Source of the DNA: Eurosta solidaginis
Lineage: Eukaryota > Arthropoda > Insecta > Diptera > Tephritidae
Assembly: GCF_040869045.1 (NCBI RefSeq)
Contig: NW_027136968.1
Coordinates: forward strand, 393,099-457,098
Length of the DNA stretch: 64,000 bases
Direction: 5' to 3'
The notes beneath the pieces are model-generated. The model did no database searches, was not told where the DNA came from, and was given only the letters and a program-made list of their open reading frames with translations. Below are positions 30,200 through 41,232 of the stretch, one piece after another (positions within the stretch are counted from its first letter, which is position 1; every line of letters begins with the position of its first letter). A program made the translations under genes and the position numbers.

Positions 30200-33100
30200 A
30201 GTGGCGTCGACCGAACTCCTCCTAACCCTTGAGGAGGGTTCGTTTGACGTGGCGCTGATCCAGGAGCCGTGGCTCTCATCGGGAGGAAAGGTTTCTGGAC
30301 TTAGCGCGCGCGGGTTTGGCGTTTACTACGCACAAACGGAAGGACGGGTGCGAGCTGTAGTAATGGTAAGGAAACAGCTGCATTCATATATGCTGCCTAA
30401 TTACACCACCGAGGATCTCGTAGCGGTGGCCGTTGAGCAAAAGAATAAGCAGGCATTTATCCTGGCGTCCTGCTACATGGCCCATGCTGCGGAGGTTCCA
30501 CCGATGGAGTGCAAAAGGCTAGTACAGGAGGAAGGGCGCAAAGAGCGGTTGGTCATAGGCGCAGATGCAAATGCGCACCACAATGCGTGGGGAGGAGCAG
30601 ATACGAACGAGAGAGGTGAATCTCTATTTTGTTACATCCTGCAAACCGGGGAAATGTTCCTACATACATTGGTCCAACATCCAGCAATGTTCTGGATATT
30701 ACATTGAGCTCCTAGCGTGATATATCAAGGTATGATTGGATGGTTCTCGATAGACCATCCTTCTCCGACCATGCGTATATAAGCTTCAGCATCCCACTAA
30801 AGAGGGTAGAGAAGGGAGGAACCTTTAGAAAACCTAGGGCAACGAATTGGACTAAATTCCAGAAACATGTAGAAACGAAACTGGGACAACCCAAAGAGGT
30901 TGCTAATGTAGAGGAACGGGAGGAGTCGAATGAATTCCTAACAAGGACGCTTATGACTGCGTATAACAAAGCTTGCCCTCTAAGAAGATTCAGAGGAAAA
31001 GCAAAGCCGCCATGGTGGAGCAATGAGCTGGGTCTTCTAAGAAGACAGGTAAAAGAAATGCTTAAACTCGCAAAGACCGCGGAAAGCGAAGCGTGTCGGG
31101 ACGAGTACAGGGATCTACTGAGGATCTACAAGCGTGAAATTACCAGGGCGAAGAGAAACTCATGGAAAAGTTTCTGTACGGACATAGAGTGCTCCAGTGA
31201 AACAGCACGGTGGAAAAAAGTCCTAGCAAAGGGAAACATAGTCCAGGGACTAATAAAGAAAGAGAACGGGGAATGGTCACGTGATAGTGAGGAATCCCTT
31301 GAGGTGCTTCTCGATACACATTTCCCATCGGGAGACGGTTTAGAAGAACCAGCAGACATCACTCACACTTCGATCACGGAGCTAGTGGTGCCGGGCTTGG
31401 TGACCGATACCAAGATCGAGTGGGCAGTGAAGACGTTTTCTAAGTTTAAATCGCCGGGCCCAGATGGTATATTCCCGGCCATGCTCCAATTCTCAAGCAG
31501 GGCGGTCGTGGAATGGCTTAACATATTATTCGATGGGTGCATAAGACTAAATCATGTTCCGCACTCTTGGAGAACTGCTCGTGTAGCTTTTCTACCAAAG
31601 GCGGGGAAGATCGGTCACGTGTATCCCAAAGACTATAGACCCATTAGCTTAACATCATTTCTGCTCAAAACCTTTGAGAGGCTGATAGATGTGTACATAA
31701 AGTCCAACGTGGATGGAAAGCTGCTCTCCACAACACAGCATGCGTACACCAAAGGCAAGTCGGTAGACACCGCATTGCATAGGGTGGTAATAAGCATAGA
31801 GAAATCCCTGGAATATAAGGAGTATGCTCTAGGAGTCTTCTTGGACATTGCCGGGCTTTCAATAATGTTGCAAAATGGGCGATTATGGATGGTCTTAATT
31901 ACATTAAAGTACATCCTGCCTTAATCAGATGGATCGGCTGCATGTTAAAATGCAGAAAGATTACATCACAATGGGGATTGTACGAGGCCACGAAATCAGT
32001 GGACAGGGGCACGCCGCAGGGAGGGGTGCTATCACCTCTTCTGTGGACACTGGTCATCAACCAACTGCTCAGGCAATTCGATGAGGGACCCGTAAAACTT
32101 ACGGCTTACGCAGATGAAGTTGCAATTGTCATAAGTGGAAAGTGCCTTCCAACGATAAGTTCTTTGACGGTTCGGGCGCTTCGGGATATTCATACCTGGG
32201 CATCTAATGTCGGGTTGAAAGTCAATGCGGAGAAGACGGATATGGTCTTGTTTACAAAGAGGTACAAGGTCCCAAATTGGACCAGGCCTAAGAGGAGGGG
32301 TGATCTTACAGGAGAAACCTTACACAAAATATCTAGGAATCATCCTATACAGTAAGCTGTCATGGAAGCTCAACGTGGAGAAGAGGGTCAAGAAGGCCTC
32401 AACGGCACTCTATGCATGTAAAAGAAAGCAGGGGTGTACGTGGGGCTTATCGCCCTTTCTTTCTCATTGGGTCTTTACAGCGATTGTAAGCCCTATTCTA
32501 TACTATGGAGTTCTTGTTTGGTGGAAAGCCACACAAAAAACAACATACCTCAAAAAATTAGAGGGGGATGCAGACTATCGATGCTTAGCATTACGGTAGC
32601 CCTGAAAACAACCCCGACGGCTGCACTTTATGCCATTCTGCACATCCCACCTGTAGACCTGGTAGCAAAGAACAAAGCGTTAACGACCGCAACCAGGCTC
32701 GGTGCTTCGGGGCAGCTTGAGCGCCGACCATATGGCCATAGTAGTATAGCGTCATCAATCGCAAGACGAACAGACTACATGATTCCCTATCTGCGCTTCG
32801 AGGGAGATCTTAAGGCCACAATAGAGGTGGACGGTTGGCGCAAGGGTGTGCAAATGGCGGGCGAGGCGATACATGTGTACACCGATGGTTCCAAAGTAGT
32901 GGAAGGAGCAGGGTCTGCGGTATACTGCGCTGATCCGGAAATAAGCAGATCCTACAGGCTGCCGGATAACTGTAGCGTTTTCCAAGCGGAAATACTAGCC
33001 GTAACCAAAGCAGTAGAAACCCTGGAAGAGAATAGCTTAAGCTGCAACCGTGTTAACTTTTATATTGACAGTCAAGCAGCAATTAAGGCAATAATCTCGC

Positions 33101-33717
33101 ATAGCACAGCATCTTAATGCGTGTTAGAGTGTAAGCAGTCTCTGGAGAGAATCGGGACAGGGAGAAGCATACATCTATATTGGGTCCCAGGGCATATGGG
33201 AATAGATGGGAATGAAAAAGCGGACGAATTAGCTAAAAAGGGCGCATCCCTTGAAGCTTGCTCCGTAGACGTCCCAATTAGATTGGGCGAGATTAAGCGA
33301 AGGCGAGAGGTGGACATGATCGACCAAGCAGAAAAGGCGTGGGTTCAAGCGCGGGGCTATAAAGTGTCGAAGATTATGTGTAGGTCTTACAACCTTAGAC
33401 TAACACAGTTGCCTCTATCATTAAAAAGAGAGGACTGTAGGCTCATGACGGGTATTCTGACTGGACACTGCCTTCTGGCGTCACATGCCTTTAAATTAGG
33501 CTTGGTCAGTGATAGCAGGTGTAGGAAGTGCGGGTTGGAGGAGGAAACGATCGAGCACGTTCTGTGCTCGTGCCCTGCACTTGCCAGGCTAAGACTCCAG
33601 CTATTAGGAGTGATACAGCTGTCAGATCTAGAAGCAGCAAGTGGCTTAAGTCCTAGGAAGCTTCTAGTATTTGCCAAGAGGACGGAGTTATTTTATAACA
33701 TAGGTCCTGGTTTTTGA
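30159..33717 (+). pseudogene. LOA-type LINE ORF2: endonuclease, RT, RNase H (broken)
   Basis: The frame opens with MVLRVLQINLQHSKVASTE at 30159. Endonuclease motifs are ALIQEPWLSSGG, VIGADANAHHNAWGG and SFSDHAYISF; a frameshift near 30690 and a TAG at 30712-30714 lie between the last two. RT motifs are FKSPGPDGIFPAML, YRPISLTSFLLKTFERLI, FLDIAG (frameshift just after, near 31855), DRGTPQGGVLSPLLW and YADEVAIV. The usual YADD is changed to YADE, which should abolish catalysis. Further shifts occur near 32290 and 32560. RNase H keeps VYTDGSK, FQAEILAV, FYIDSQAA and GNEKADELA, interrupted by a TAA at 33115-33117. A C-terminal CRKCGLEEETIEHVLCSC zinc knuckle precedes the stop. Confidence 0.87.
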
Positions 33718-33810
33718 TAGGGTTTTTCAGTTTGGTCGTTAAAACAAACTTCTGGTAACACTACGGACTCAATCAGTCTATGTGAGGTCCTCATGGACCG
33801 GCCAGTTCAA

Positions 33811-33836
33811 CCTACCTACCTACCTACCCCAAGCAC
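33811..33836 (+). repeat. LINE microsatellite tail and right 13-bp target duplication
   Basis: The LINE ends in three CCTA/TACC units (33811-33823) and is followed by CTACCCCAAGCAC at 33824-33836, identical to 28208-28220. The tail replaces a poly(A), as in other LOA-group elements. Confidence 0.85.
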
Positions 33837-35653
33837 ACAAGAATGAAATAAATAAACAAGTAAATAAACTAATTCAAGATGATATTTTTGAACCATCAAC
33901 CTCAGAGTACAACAGCCCTATTTTATTTGTACCAAAAAAATCTCTTCCGGGAAAACAAGAAAAAAGGTGGAGATTAGTTGTTGATTTCAAACAAATAAAC
34001 AAAAAATTAACAGCTGATAAATTGCCTTTGCCTAGAATAGATGATATTCTGGATCAATTGGGAAGAGCGAAATATTTCTCATGCCTAGATTTAATGTCAG
34101 GATTTCACCAAATAGAACTCAGCCCAGAATCAAGAGATATCACACCCTTTACAGCAGACAACGGTACTTATCGTTTCAAGAGATTACCTTATGGCCTCAA
34201 AGTAGCGCCAAACTCATTTCAGAGGATGATGACATTGGCATTCGCAGGTCTAAAACCATCACAAGCATTCTTATACATGGACGATTTAGTCGTATTAGGA
34301 TGCTCTGAAAAACATATGATTAAAAATTTACGGGATGTATTCTCCACATGCAGAAAATATAATTTAAAATTACATCCGGACAAATGTCTACTTTTCAGCC
34401 AAGAAGTCACTTATCTTGGACATAAATTCACAAGTACTGGAATTTTACCAGATCCAAGCAAATTTAAAATTGTTCAAAATTACCCAACTCCCAAAAATGC
34501 CGATGAAGCAAAAAGATTTGTCGCATTTTGTAATTATTATAGAAGATTCATACCAAATTTCGCGTAATACGCCAGGATTCTAACAAGACTTAGTAAGAAA
34601 AATTTAATTTTGAATTGGACTGACGACTGCGAGAAATCTTTTAATTACCTAAAAAATGCATTAATTAGTCCAAATATCCTACAATATCCCAATTTTGATA
34701 AAGAGTTCTTTATTACAACCGACGCAAGTGGTTATGCTTGCGGTGCTGTGCTAAGCCAAGAATATAAAGGAAAACAATTACCCATTGCCTATGCCTCAAG
34801 ATCATTTACAAAAGGCGAAATAAATAAAGCCACGATCGAAAAAGAATTAGCGGCCATACATTGGGCAATTATATATTTTAGACCATATGTATATGGCAGA
34901 AAAATCACAGTGAAAACGGATCATCGACCTTTAGCGTATTTATTCTCAATGAAAAACCCTTCATCTAAATTAACTAGAATCAGGTTAGATTTGGAAGAGT
35001 ATGACTTTGGGGTGGAGTACATAGCCGGAAAAGAAAATTACGTGGCAGACGCTCTGTCACGAATAGATATCAATGATTTGAAAGAAATGTCAGTACAGGC
35101 ATGTAAAATAATGAAAGTCACGACAAGATCGCAAACTAAAAAGAATTCTAGTAATAACAGTAATAGAAATGAAGAGAAGAAAAGTCACAAAGAGAACCCT
35201 ATAATATACGAATCGCTTAATAAATGTGAAGTAAAAAGACTAGTCCAGCTCGTTTTCGATCCTCCGAAATTATATTTCAAAAAAGGAAAGAAAATTTGTA
35301 GTGAAATAAATATAGAAAATCAAATTGTTGAGGCGAAGATTGACTTAGGCCAATTCTTTACCAGGCTTATGGAAAAAGCCGGCAATTTGGGAATTAAGAA
35401 AATACAGTTGTCCTTAGGAGACAAATTGTTTAATTATACTCGAGTAGACACATTTAAGGAAATAGGTACCAAAGTTCTCAAAAATTTAAATACTGCATTA
35501 ACTCCGGAGTTTGTGCATGTGACGGAAAATGATAAAATTAAAAAGATTCTTCAAAAATATCACGATGATCCTGTTAATGGTGGCCACCCAGGAATCAATC
35601 TTATAACTAATAAAATAAGACAAAAATATTACTGGAAAAAATATGAAAAATGA
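33837..35653 (+). pseudogene. gypsy pol: reverse transcriptase and RNase H
   Basis: RT motifs are RWRLVVDFKQINKK, YFSCLDLMSGFHQIEL (first catalytic D), YRFKRLPYGLKVAPNSFQRM and FLYMDDLVVLG (catalytic DD), all intact. A TAA at 34565-34567 follows RRFIPNF. The next segment, LNWTDDCEKSFNYLK, FITTDASGYACGAVLSQEY, IEKELAAIHWAIIYFRPYVY and VKTDHRPLAYLF, is RNase H with its acidic residues. A lysine- and asparagine-rich spacer follows. The end carries part of the integrase zinc finger, HDDPVNGGHPGINLITNKIR, and stops at 35653. The codon use is AT-rich, unlike the GC-rich LINE inserted in it. Confidence 0.85.
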
Positions 35654-36686
35654 TATAAGAAAATATATAAAGAAATGCGTTAATTGCAATAAAAATAAAA
35701 TTTATAAAAATTTAAAAGAACCCATGATTTTGACTGAAAAATCACCAAAGGCGTTCGAAACAGTACAAATAGATACAATTGGACCTTTACCAAGATCATT
35801 AAATCGAAACGAATACGCTGTCACTCTAATATGTGATTTGACTAAATACTTAGCTGCAATTCCTATACAGAGCAAACATGCAAAAACAGTAGCCAGAGCC
35901 ATATTCGAGAATTTCATATTAATTTATGGAATTATGAAAACAATAATAACGGATATGGGATCTGAATACAAAAATAGCCTGTTTGAAGAACTATGTAAAC
36001 TTCTCAATATTGAGCACAAAACATCTACGCCGTATCACCACCAAACTTTAGGCACTGTTGAACGTAACCGTAGAACTTTCAATGAATATGTGCGTTCATA
36101 CATATCCATTAACAAATATTCTCAAATATTTTGCATACTGTTACAATACTACCCCATCTACAGCCCATAACTATTGTCCATTCGAATTGATCTTTTTTTA
36201 CAAGAAAATACGGTAAGCCCATTGTACAATTATGAGGCTTACGATAAAGAAATTAAATATAGGTTACAAATATCACAGGAAAGAGCCTTTAAATTAGTAA
36301 AAGAGGCTAAAGAAAAACAAGAGATTAGTTATGATAAAAATATTCACTATAAGGAAATAAATATAGGAGATGTAGTGTTAGTAAAAAATGAATCAGGACA
36401 TAAGTTAGATAATAGATATAAAGGGCCCTTCAGAGTAGTAAATATCGATGAAAACAACAATTTTACATTAATTCCCTATAAGGTAGAAGGAATCGATGAA
36501 TATAATAATTATATTCTAATACCCTATAAAGAAGAAAAGACTAACAATAAAAATAATGCCACTTTAATCCCATCTAGAATAGGAAATGAGGATAAGCAAA
36601 AATTTCTCAGTAACATAGAGAATAGCAATATCATAAATAATAAGAAAATAAAAATACACAAAAATAGACTTAAATTAGTAGAATAA
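35643..36686 (+). pseudogene. gypsy integrase
   Basis: After a frameshift at about 35645 the frame continues KKCVNCNKNK (zinc-finger cysteines), VQIDTIGPLPRSLNRNEY (first catalytic D), KTIITDMGSEYKNSLFEELC (second D) and LGTVERNRRTFNEYVRSY (E). The catalytic DDE triad is thus preserved. A TAA at 36168-36170 breaks the C-terminal part, which resumes with INIGDVVLVKNESGHKLDNR and YKGPFRVVNI and ends KIHKNRLKLVE. The last 60 residues contain three copies of a short unit around NFTLIPYK / NYILIPYK / NATLIPSR. No env frame follows. Confidence 0.83.
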
Positions 36687-37208
36687 GTAAATGTTCAACC
36701 TAAAAAAATTAAATACAAAAGTAGAATTAATTTATAAAAATAGAATGCTCATGCATTCTCCAAATGCATAAGCATTCTGAAAATAGGGTGATGTAGTGTA
36801 AATAGCCAACAATTTAATCCCAAATATTTAAATCAGTCTAATATGCTACTCTGCTACAAAAATAGTCTAAATGTTCATCAACTCTTAAATATGCATTTGA
36901 TAATTAATGCTGACATAGCCATTAAAACAGGTGTGTGTACAACACACAACCAAACAAATTTGAATTCTAGCAAATTTGCAAGGTTTGCACTTCCATTAGA
37001 AGTCGCAGCTCAACACAGATGTGTAGGTATATATTTTGCATCGAGTTGTATGTAGGTATGTAAGTGTGTATGCTTAAGGTAGATATGCATGTAAGTATGT
37101 ATGCTTAAATGTAAATATGTATTTAAGCTGAAATATTTGAATAAAGTGGCATTCAGAATTCGCTCACTGACGTCAAAACTCATTTACCTGCATTTAATCT
37201 TTTATACT
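36687..37208 (+). repeat. gypsy 3' region and putative 3' LTR
   Basis: A purine-rich GAAAATAGGGTGA (36779-36791) looks like a polypurine tract, and TGTAGTGTAAATAGCC from 36792 is a plausible LTR start. AATAAAGTGG near 37140 may be the polyadenylation signal. No second LTR is in the window for comparison, so the end, placed at about 37200 where copy B of the duplication begins, is an estimate. Before it, AGAATGC (36742-36748) and GCATTCT (36753-36759) form a small hairpin. Confidence 0.5.
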
Positions 37209-37501
37209 TTAACTTGTTCGCACTTAACCAAACAGTGGTGACATTTATTACGACATTATGACCAAAACGGACGTTCCATATATAAATGTTTTTTTTTTAT
37301 ATTTGGTCTTGTATATTCGTATGTGTACACAAAATCATGCTAGCGCACACACTTAGAAAAACGCTAAATAAGCATTTGCAGCATTGTATGGCATTGCTCG
37401 GCGAGTTCCTTTTAACGCTTTAATGTGTAAGCGCACAGAACTCTGTACATTATTTTTCTTTGAATTACTGTCACAAAATTGCTACCCTTTATTGTTTATT
37501 G

Positions 37502-37931
37502 AACGAGTTGTGCTTGAAATTCTCCCGATGTATCGAGATAATGTGCTGCTATTTCCCCAGATAAATGGCGCACATATTCATGTCCCCATTCACCTATTTT
37601 TTGCGAACGATCACAAAGAAATCGATATGCCAAGCAATCCTTGCCACTACCCATTGTCATGAAGAGCACCGATATAATTTCGGCACATAGTCGGCGCGTT
37701 TGTTGATCGGGCATTTTGCTTATACAAAGTCTTCATGGTATCATAATGAGGACGCATAAACTTCAAGGGTTTTGGCACAGAAGTCATAGACGTAGTTGAG
37801 GCACGTATCAACCGTGCCAACATTTCAAGTGCTGGTAAATATAACGCCTTATCAGGCTCTTGAAGACGATTGACCCACATTTCCAGTTCATCTTGCAGTT
37901 GCGTATTTTCATCAGACAATTCGTGCTCTTT
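37502..37931 (-). pseudogene. Rpn1: Rpn1 (PSMD2) pseudogene, N-terminal region, copy B
   Basis: The minus strand reads [51 protein letters not shown], then in the shifted frame [37 protein letters not shown] and [15 protein letters not shown]. The extra C after LYK is the same as in copy A. Some residues are closer to the expected Rpn1 sequence than in copy A (MPDQQ, EWGHEYV), so copy B has decayed less at these sites. The central Rpn1 region found at 13.7-14.8 kb is absent from copy B. Confidence 0.87.
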
Positions 37932-39843
37932 AACTTCACAGAGGTTCCAACATTTTGCCACAACCCGAAAAGAGAATATTTCATTAATACATGCGTCAAT
38001 GGGCATAGCAAAGGTGTGGCAACTGACGGGGCGGCCGACGCCGCGGTTGGAGCACCCATTTTGCGATGTCGGTACATACAAAAAGAAACCCAAGAAAAAC
38101 CAAAAATCTGGCGTCCTGTCCGATGACCATCACCATCTACCAGAATCACCTGAAAAGAAAAAGTTGAATTATCGATAAGTTGTCAACCATATTTATAATT
38201 GAATGTTAAAGTTTACTTACCCTTATTGTGCATCCAATGATCACCAAATGATTGTACTACGGCCACGCGCCGTAGTAAAAGGATGAAGCAACGAAAAATC
38301 TATCGATTAGTCCCGTTTTTTTTCAATTCAGAGGAATTTACATTCTATACACGGGTGAGTATGAATGTGCGCAATTTTTTTTGTCTTTGCTTCTGGTAAA
38401 TATCTACCAGTGCACGGGCTTTTTTAAAAGCAAAATGTTGGTAGACGAAAAGTGGTAGTAGAAGTTTCAAGAAAACAATAAATACAGTTTATATTTGTAG
38501 CAAAAATTCCCAATTTATGGTAAAACAAATAAATCACCAAATAAATCACATACCAAAACGTCTACAACAATTTTCCAATGAACCAAAAACCTTGCCACAA
38601 AATAACCTATTTCGGCATGTTACTCGGCAAAGTATTCACACACACACAAAAAGATGACAATAGTGCCGAAAATTATTTGCGTGCTCAGTTACTACATTTA
38701 TTTCAGAAACAAATTAATTTCCGCTTTGAATTTGTGCACAACTTTGTTCAAATTTCGTTGAGGTGGTTAGTGTAACCGCCTAATATTAGTTGGTTGCATT
38801 AATTGTATATTCCGATCAGTTCTCTTTTTAAAATAAAATTTATCAATAACAGGCTTTTCTGATCTAATTCCAGCGTGCAAATAAAACTAGATTATTCCAC
38901 TATTATCCCAACGTTTCGCTAATCTTTGTTAGCATCTTCAGGGGGTATTTATTTTAAAAAATCCCTGCCACAAATTATAAATTTTATTAGTTGGTTGCGC
39001 TCAGCAATTAAATACGTTTACAAAATGATCACAGTATTTGTTCTCCATGCGACAATACTGAAATATTGGTAGATTTTGGGCCTTGGTGGTAGTAGTAGTA
39101 GGAAATGAAAATGGTTCAGAAAAGTTAGTAAATCTACCAATGCGGTAAGGTCCGTGCACTGACTGTCCATATACTTATACCAACGTATGTACATATATAC
39201 GCCGAGGTTTAAATGTAGATTATATTAGGGATGCATAAAAAGATGCAAACGGGTACCCAAAAACCCGTTTCTGATAAATCGGTTTCGGAGCCAAATACAC
39301 TTCGGGAACCGTGTCATTTGCTAAAGGCCGTCAATTAAACTGGAGAAAATTTGAACAAATAATCGAAGGGAAATACAAAGAAATAAAAAATTATATGCTT
39401 TATAAATTTCTCCCCGGTTCCAAAACAAACATTTTTTTTTTCTTTTTCTTTATATGGCATAAAAATTTTACAGTCCAAAAATTTTTTTTGCGGCGGGCAG
39501 GAAAGTTGTTGGCTTTTAGCACCAACAACACAAATAAGAGCGACTCAAAAGAACTCACGTTATACACTCTCTACCCGGCTCGGTACCATAATGTAATAAC
39601 GTAACTGCTCATTTTTCGACAGCACTAATAGGCCGGGCTAGCTAAAACGCTACCGGGTGACACAAAATAATGAAAATAGGGTACTAAAGACCCAGTCACA
39701 TGACGCGCATTGAAAGACCCTATGCACATAACATGCGCGAGCTATGAGTATCGTCTTAGGCAGCTACCGAGGTTCACCTTACCCATACGAAAAATTTAAT
39801 TAAAAAAGTTAGGGCTCATTCGCCCCGAACGCGTGACATAGTC
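37932..39843. other. noncoding sequence upstream of the Rpn1 pseudogene, copy B
   Basis: Counterpart of 16031-17725. The hairpin TACTACGGC (38255-38263) / GCCGTAGTA (38269-38277) keeps both arms while the loop differs by one base from copy A. No gene is seen. One 187-bp mobile insertion lies inside. Confidence 0.6.
38784..38998 (-). mobile_element. 187-bp SINE-like insertion with 14-bp target duplication
   Basis: TATTAGTTGGTTGC occurs at 38784-38797 and 38985-38998, and copy A has the uninterrupted single site near 16857. The insert (38798-38984) has no coding frame. On the minus strand it carries CTGAAGA, a 5-bp stem GCTAA/TTAGC with a 6-base loop, and GAAAC: the order of a hammerhead-ribozyme core. 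Phrases of this kind occur at ends of Penelope-like and some other retroelements. Orientation is inferred from that motif only. Confidence 0.75.
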
Positions 39844-41115
39844 ATGATGAAATCAACAGAGTTTCGGTTTATTTTTCTTCTACCCTCTCTGAATAGAATG
39901 GCTCGTTACGCTTCGCAACGCAGGAGGACTGACCGCCAGGCCGTTCGCTACCCAAAGCCGTGCCATCTATGGAAAGCGCAGCATCCGATCAGATCGTGTC
40001 CGGTATATCGCGCAAAGTCTCCGCTGCAACGACTGCGCCAGAACAGTCTGTCGATGGTACATCGTGCCCGAGGCTGTACGAGTCAGGGCAGGTGCTGAAA
40101 ATGTGGTGGCAACCATCACACCACGTTGCACCTGTCGATGGAGGACTTGTCGTCCGAGCCAGAGCCGCCGAAGAGATGGAACCAGCTGGTCATGGAAGAA
40201 GAGGAAGAAGGGTATGATCGGATCCTACGATGCAAGAGGTGAACGACGAGACGATGGATGAGGCGCTGTCTCTCCACGCGTCCGAGTCGGCCCTTACCGA
40301 CGAGCAGCAATTACCAGCAGGAGTGGAGCGGGCTCTCATATAGTCCGTTCCGAAACTAGGGGATCGGAATCACGGCCGTTCCGACCCCTACTCGCGCACG
40401 AAAAACGACAGGAAAGTGGAGCGGAATCACGGCCTTTCCGCCCACCCACGCAACGACGCACGAGAGCACCGCAAAGAACGCGCGAGCGTAGACCGGCCTC
40501 TCGGCCGCGCCAGCTACGTACTACCCGAAGCGAGCAGCTCGAGCACAGGGACGGTAGACCGGCCACTCGGCCGCGCCAGCTGCCTCACAAAAGTTCCTTC
40601 CGGAACGGAGTCATTCCCGCCCGCACTACAGCCGGCCCAAGCCTTCGCCCAATGGCTACCGTGGCGCCAACTGCAGTCGTGAAGGTGGAAGCCGGGGGCG
40701 GTTGCACCTCATTCGTGCACTCCTCGATGCATGTTCCCCCTGCACAACGATCGACCGTAGGCTGGCGCGAGAGTTAGCACTGCTCACGACCCACGCCGCC
40801 GGTGGAACCGGCTGTTTTATTCGATTTCGGGGCAAACATGGACAAACGAAGACGGTGACGACTCACGCAGCTTGCGTCCGTGGTTTTAGACCCATCAGCC
40901 CCACGTACAACGTCGACCCCCCCGTCGCGGCTCCGTACGAGGACATGCGCCTGGCGTACCCACAATTGTATGCGTCCACACCAATCCGCCTCGTTCTTTG
41001 CGGCGACGTTTACGCCAAGATTATAACGCCTGGCACGCTACCACCATCCTTCGGATCGCTTCTCGCGCAAAGCACGATTTTCGGGTGGGTACTTTCGGGG
41101 ACCTACCCGATCTAG
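39844..41115 (+). pseudogene. BEL/Pao-like gag zinc knuckles and aspartic protease, copy B
   Basis: Counterpart of 17726-18838. A 27-base deletion removes the second zinc-knuckle cysteines (RLRQNSLSMVHRARGC replaces the longer version), and frameshifts follow. The protease part keeps a candidate catalytic aspartate in LLDACSPCTTIDRRLARELA. Unlike copy A it continues through PYEDMRLAYPQLYASTPIRL, VLCGDVYAKIITPGTLPPS and STIFGWVLSGTYPI before a TAG at 41113-41115. This is the complete C-terminal protease block of BEL/Pao pol. RT, RNase H and integrase, which should follow in the same frame, are absent, so the source element was an internally deleted derivative. Confidence 0.77.
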
Positions 41116-41127
41116 TATAAATTAATG

Positions 41128-41232
41128 GTTATTCAGTTCATTATTTAAGTTTATACATGTAAATAGTACTTTATTATTATTTTTATTATTATATAGTTAT
41201 TCAGTTCATTATTTAAGTTTATACATGTAAAT
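41128..41232 (+). repeat. 37-bp direct repeat in the 3' region of the BEL/Pao-like fragment
   Basis: GTTATTCAGTTCATTATTTA and the next 17 bases occur at 41128-41164 and 41196-41232, identical, with an AT-rich spacer. AATAAATGAAG follows near 41246 and may be a polyadenylation signal. Confidence 0.82.

Larger units (their letters stand above)
28221..33823 (+). mobile_element. LOA-type (Jockey-superfamily) non-LTR retrotransposon, nearly full length
   Basis: The element has a 5' UTR of about 374 bases, ORF1 with a DUF4780-like domain, ORF2 with AP endonuclease, RT and RNase H, a short 3' UTR, and a CCTA/TACC microsatellite tail (33811-33823). An exact 13-bp target duplication flanks it. RNase H downstream of RT together with this ORF1 type points to the LOA group (Loa, Bilbo, TRIM). 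It is the youngest-looking LINE in the window, although ORF2 has several breaks. Confidence 0.88.
28050..37208 (+). mobile_element. Ty3/gypsy LTR retrotransposon, 5' truncated, split by a LINE
   Basis: Pol resumes in frame across the LINE: the protein frame at 28208-28220 continues exactly at 33837. Domain order is RT, RNase H, integrase, then a putative 3' LTR starting near 36792. The 5' LTR, gag, protease and start of RT are missing; the element abuts the 123-bp satellite on the left. No env-like frame follows integrase. Its right end abuts copy B of the segmental duplication, so it sits at the duplication junction. Confidence 0.82.
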
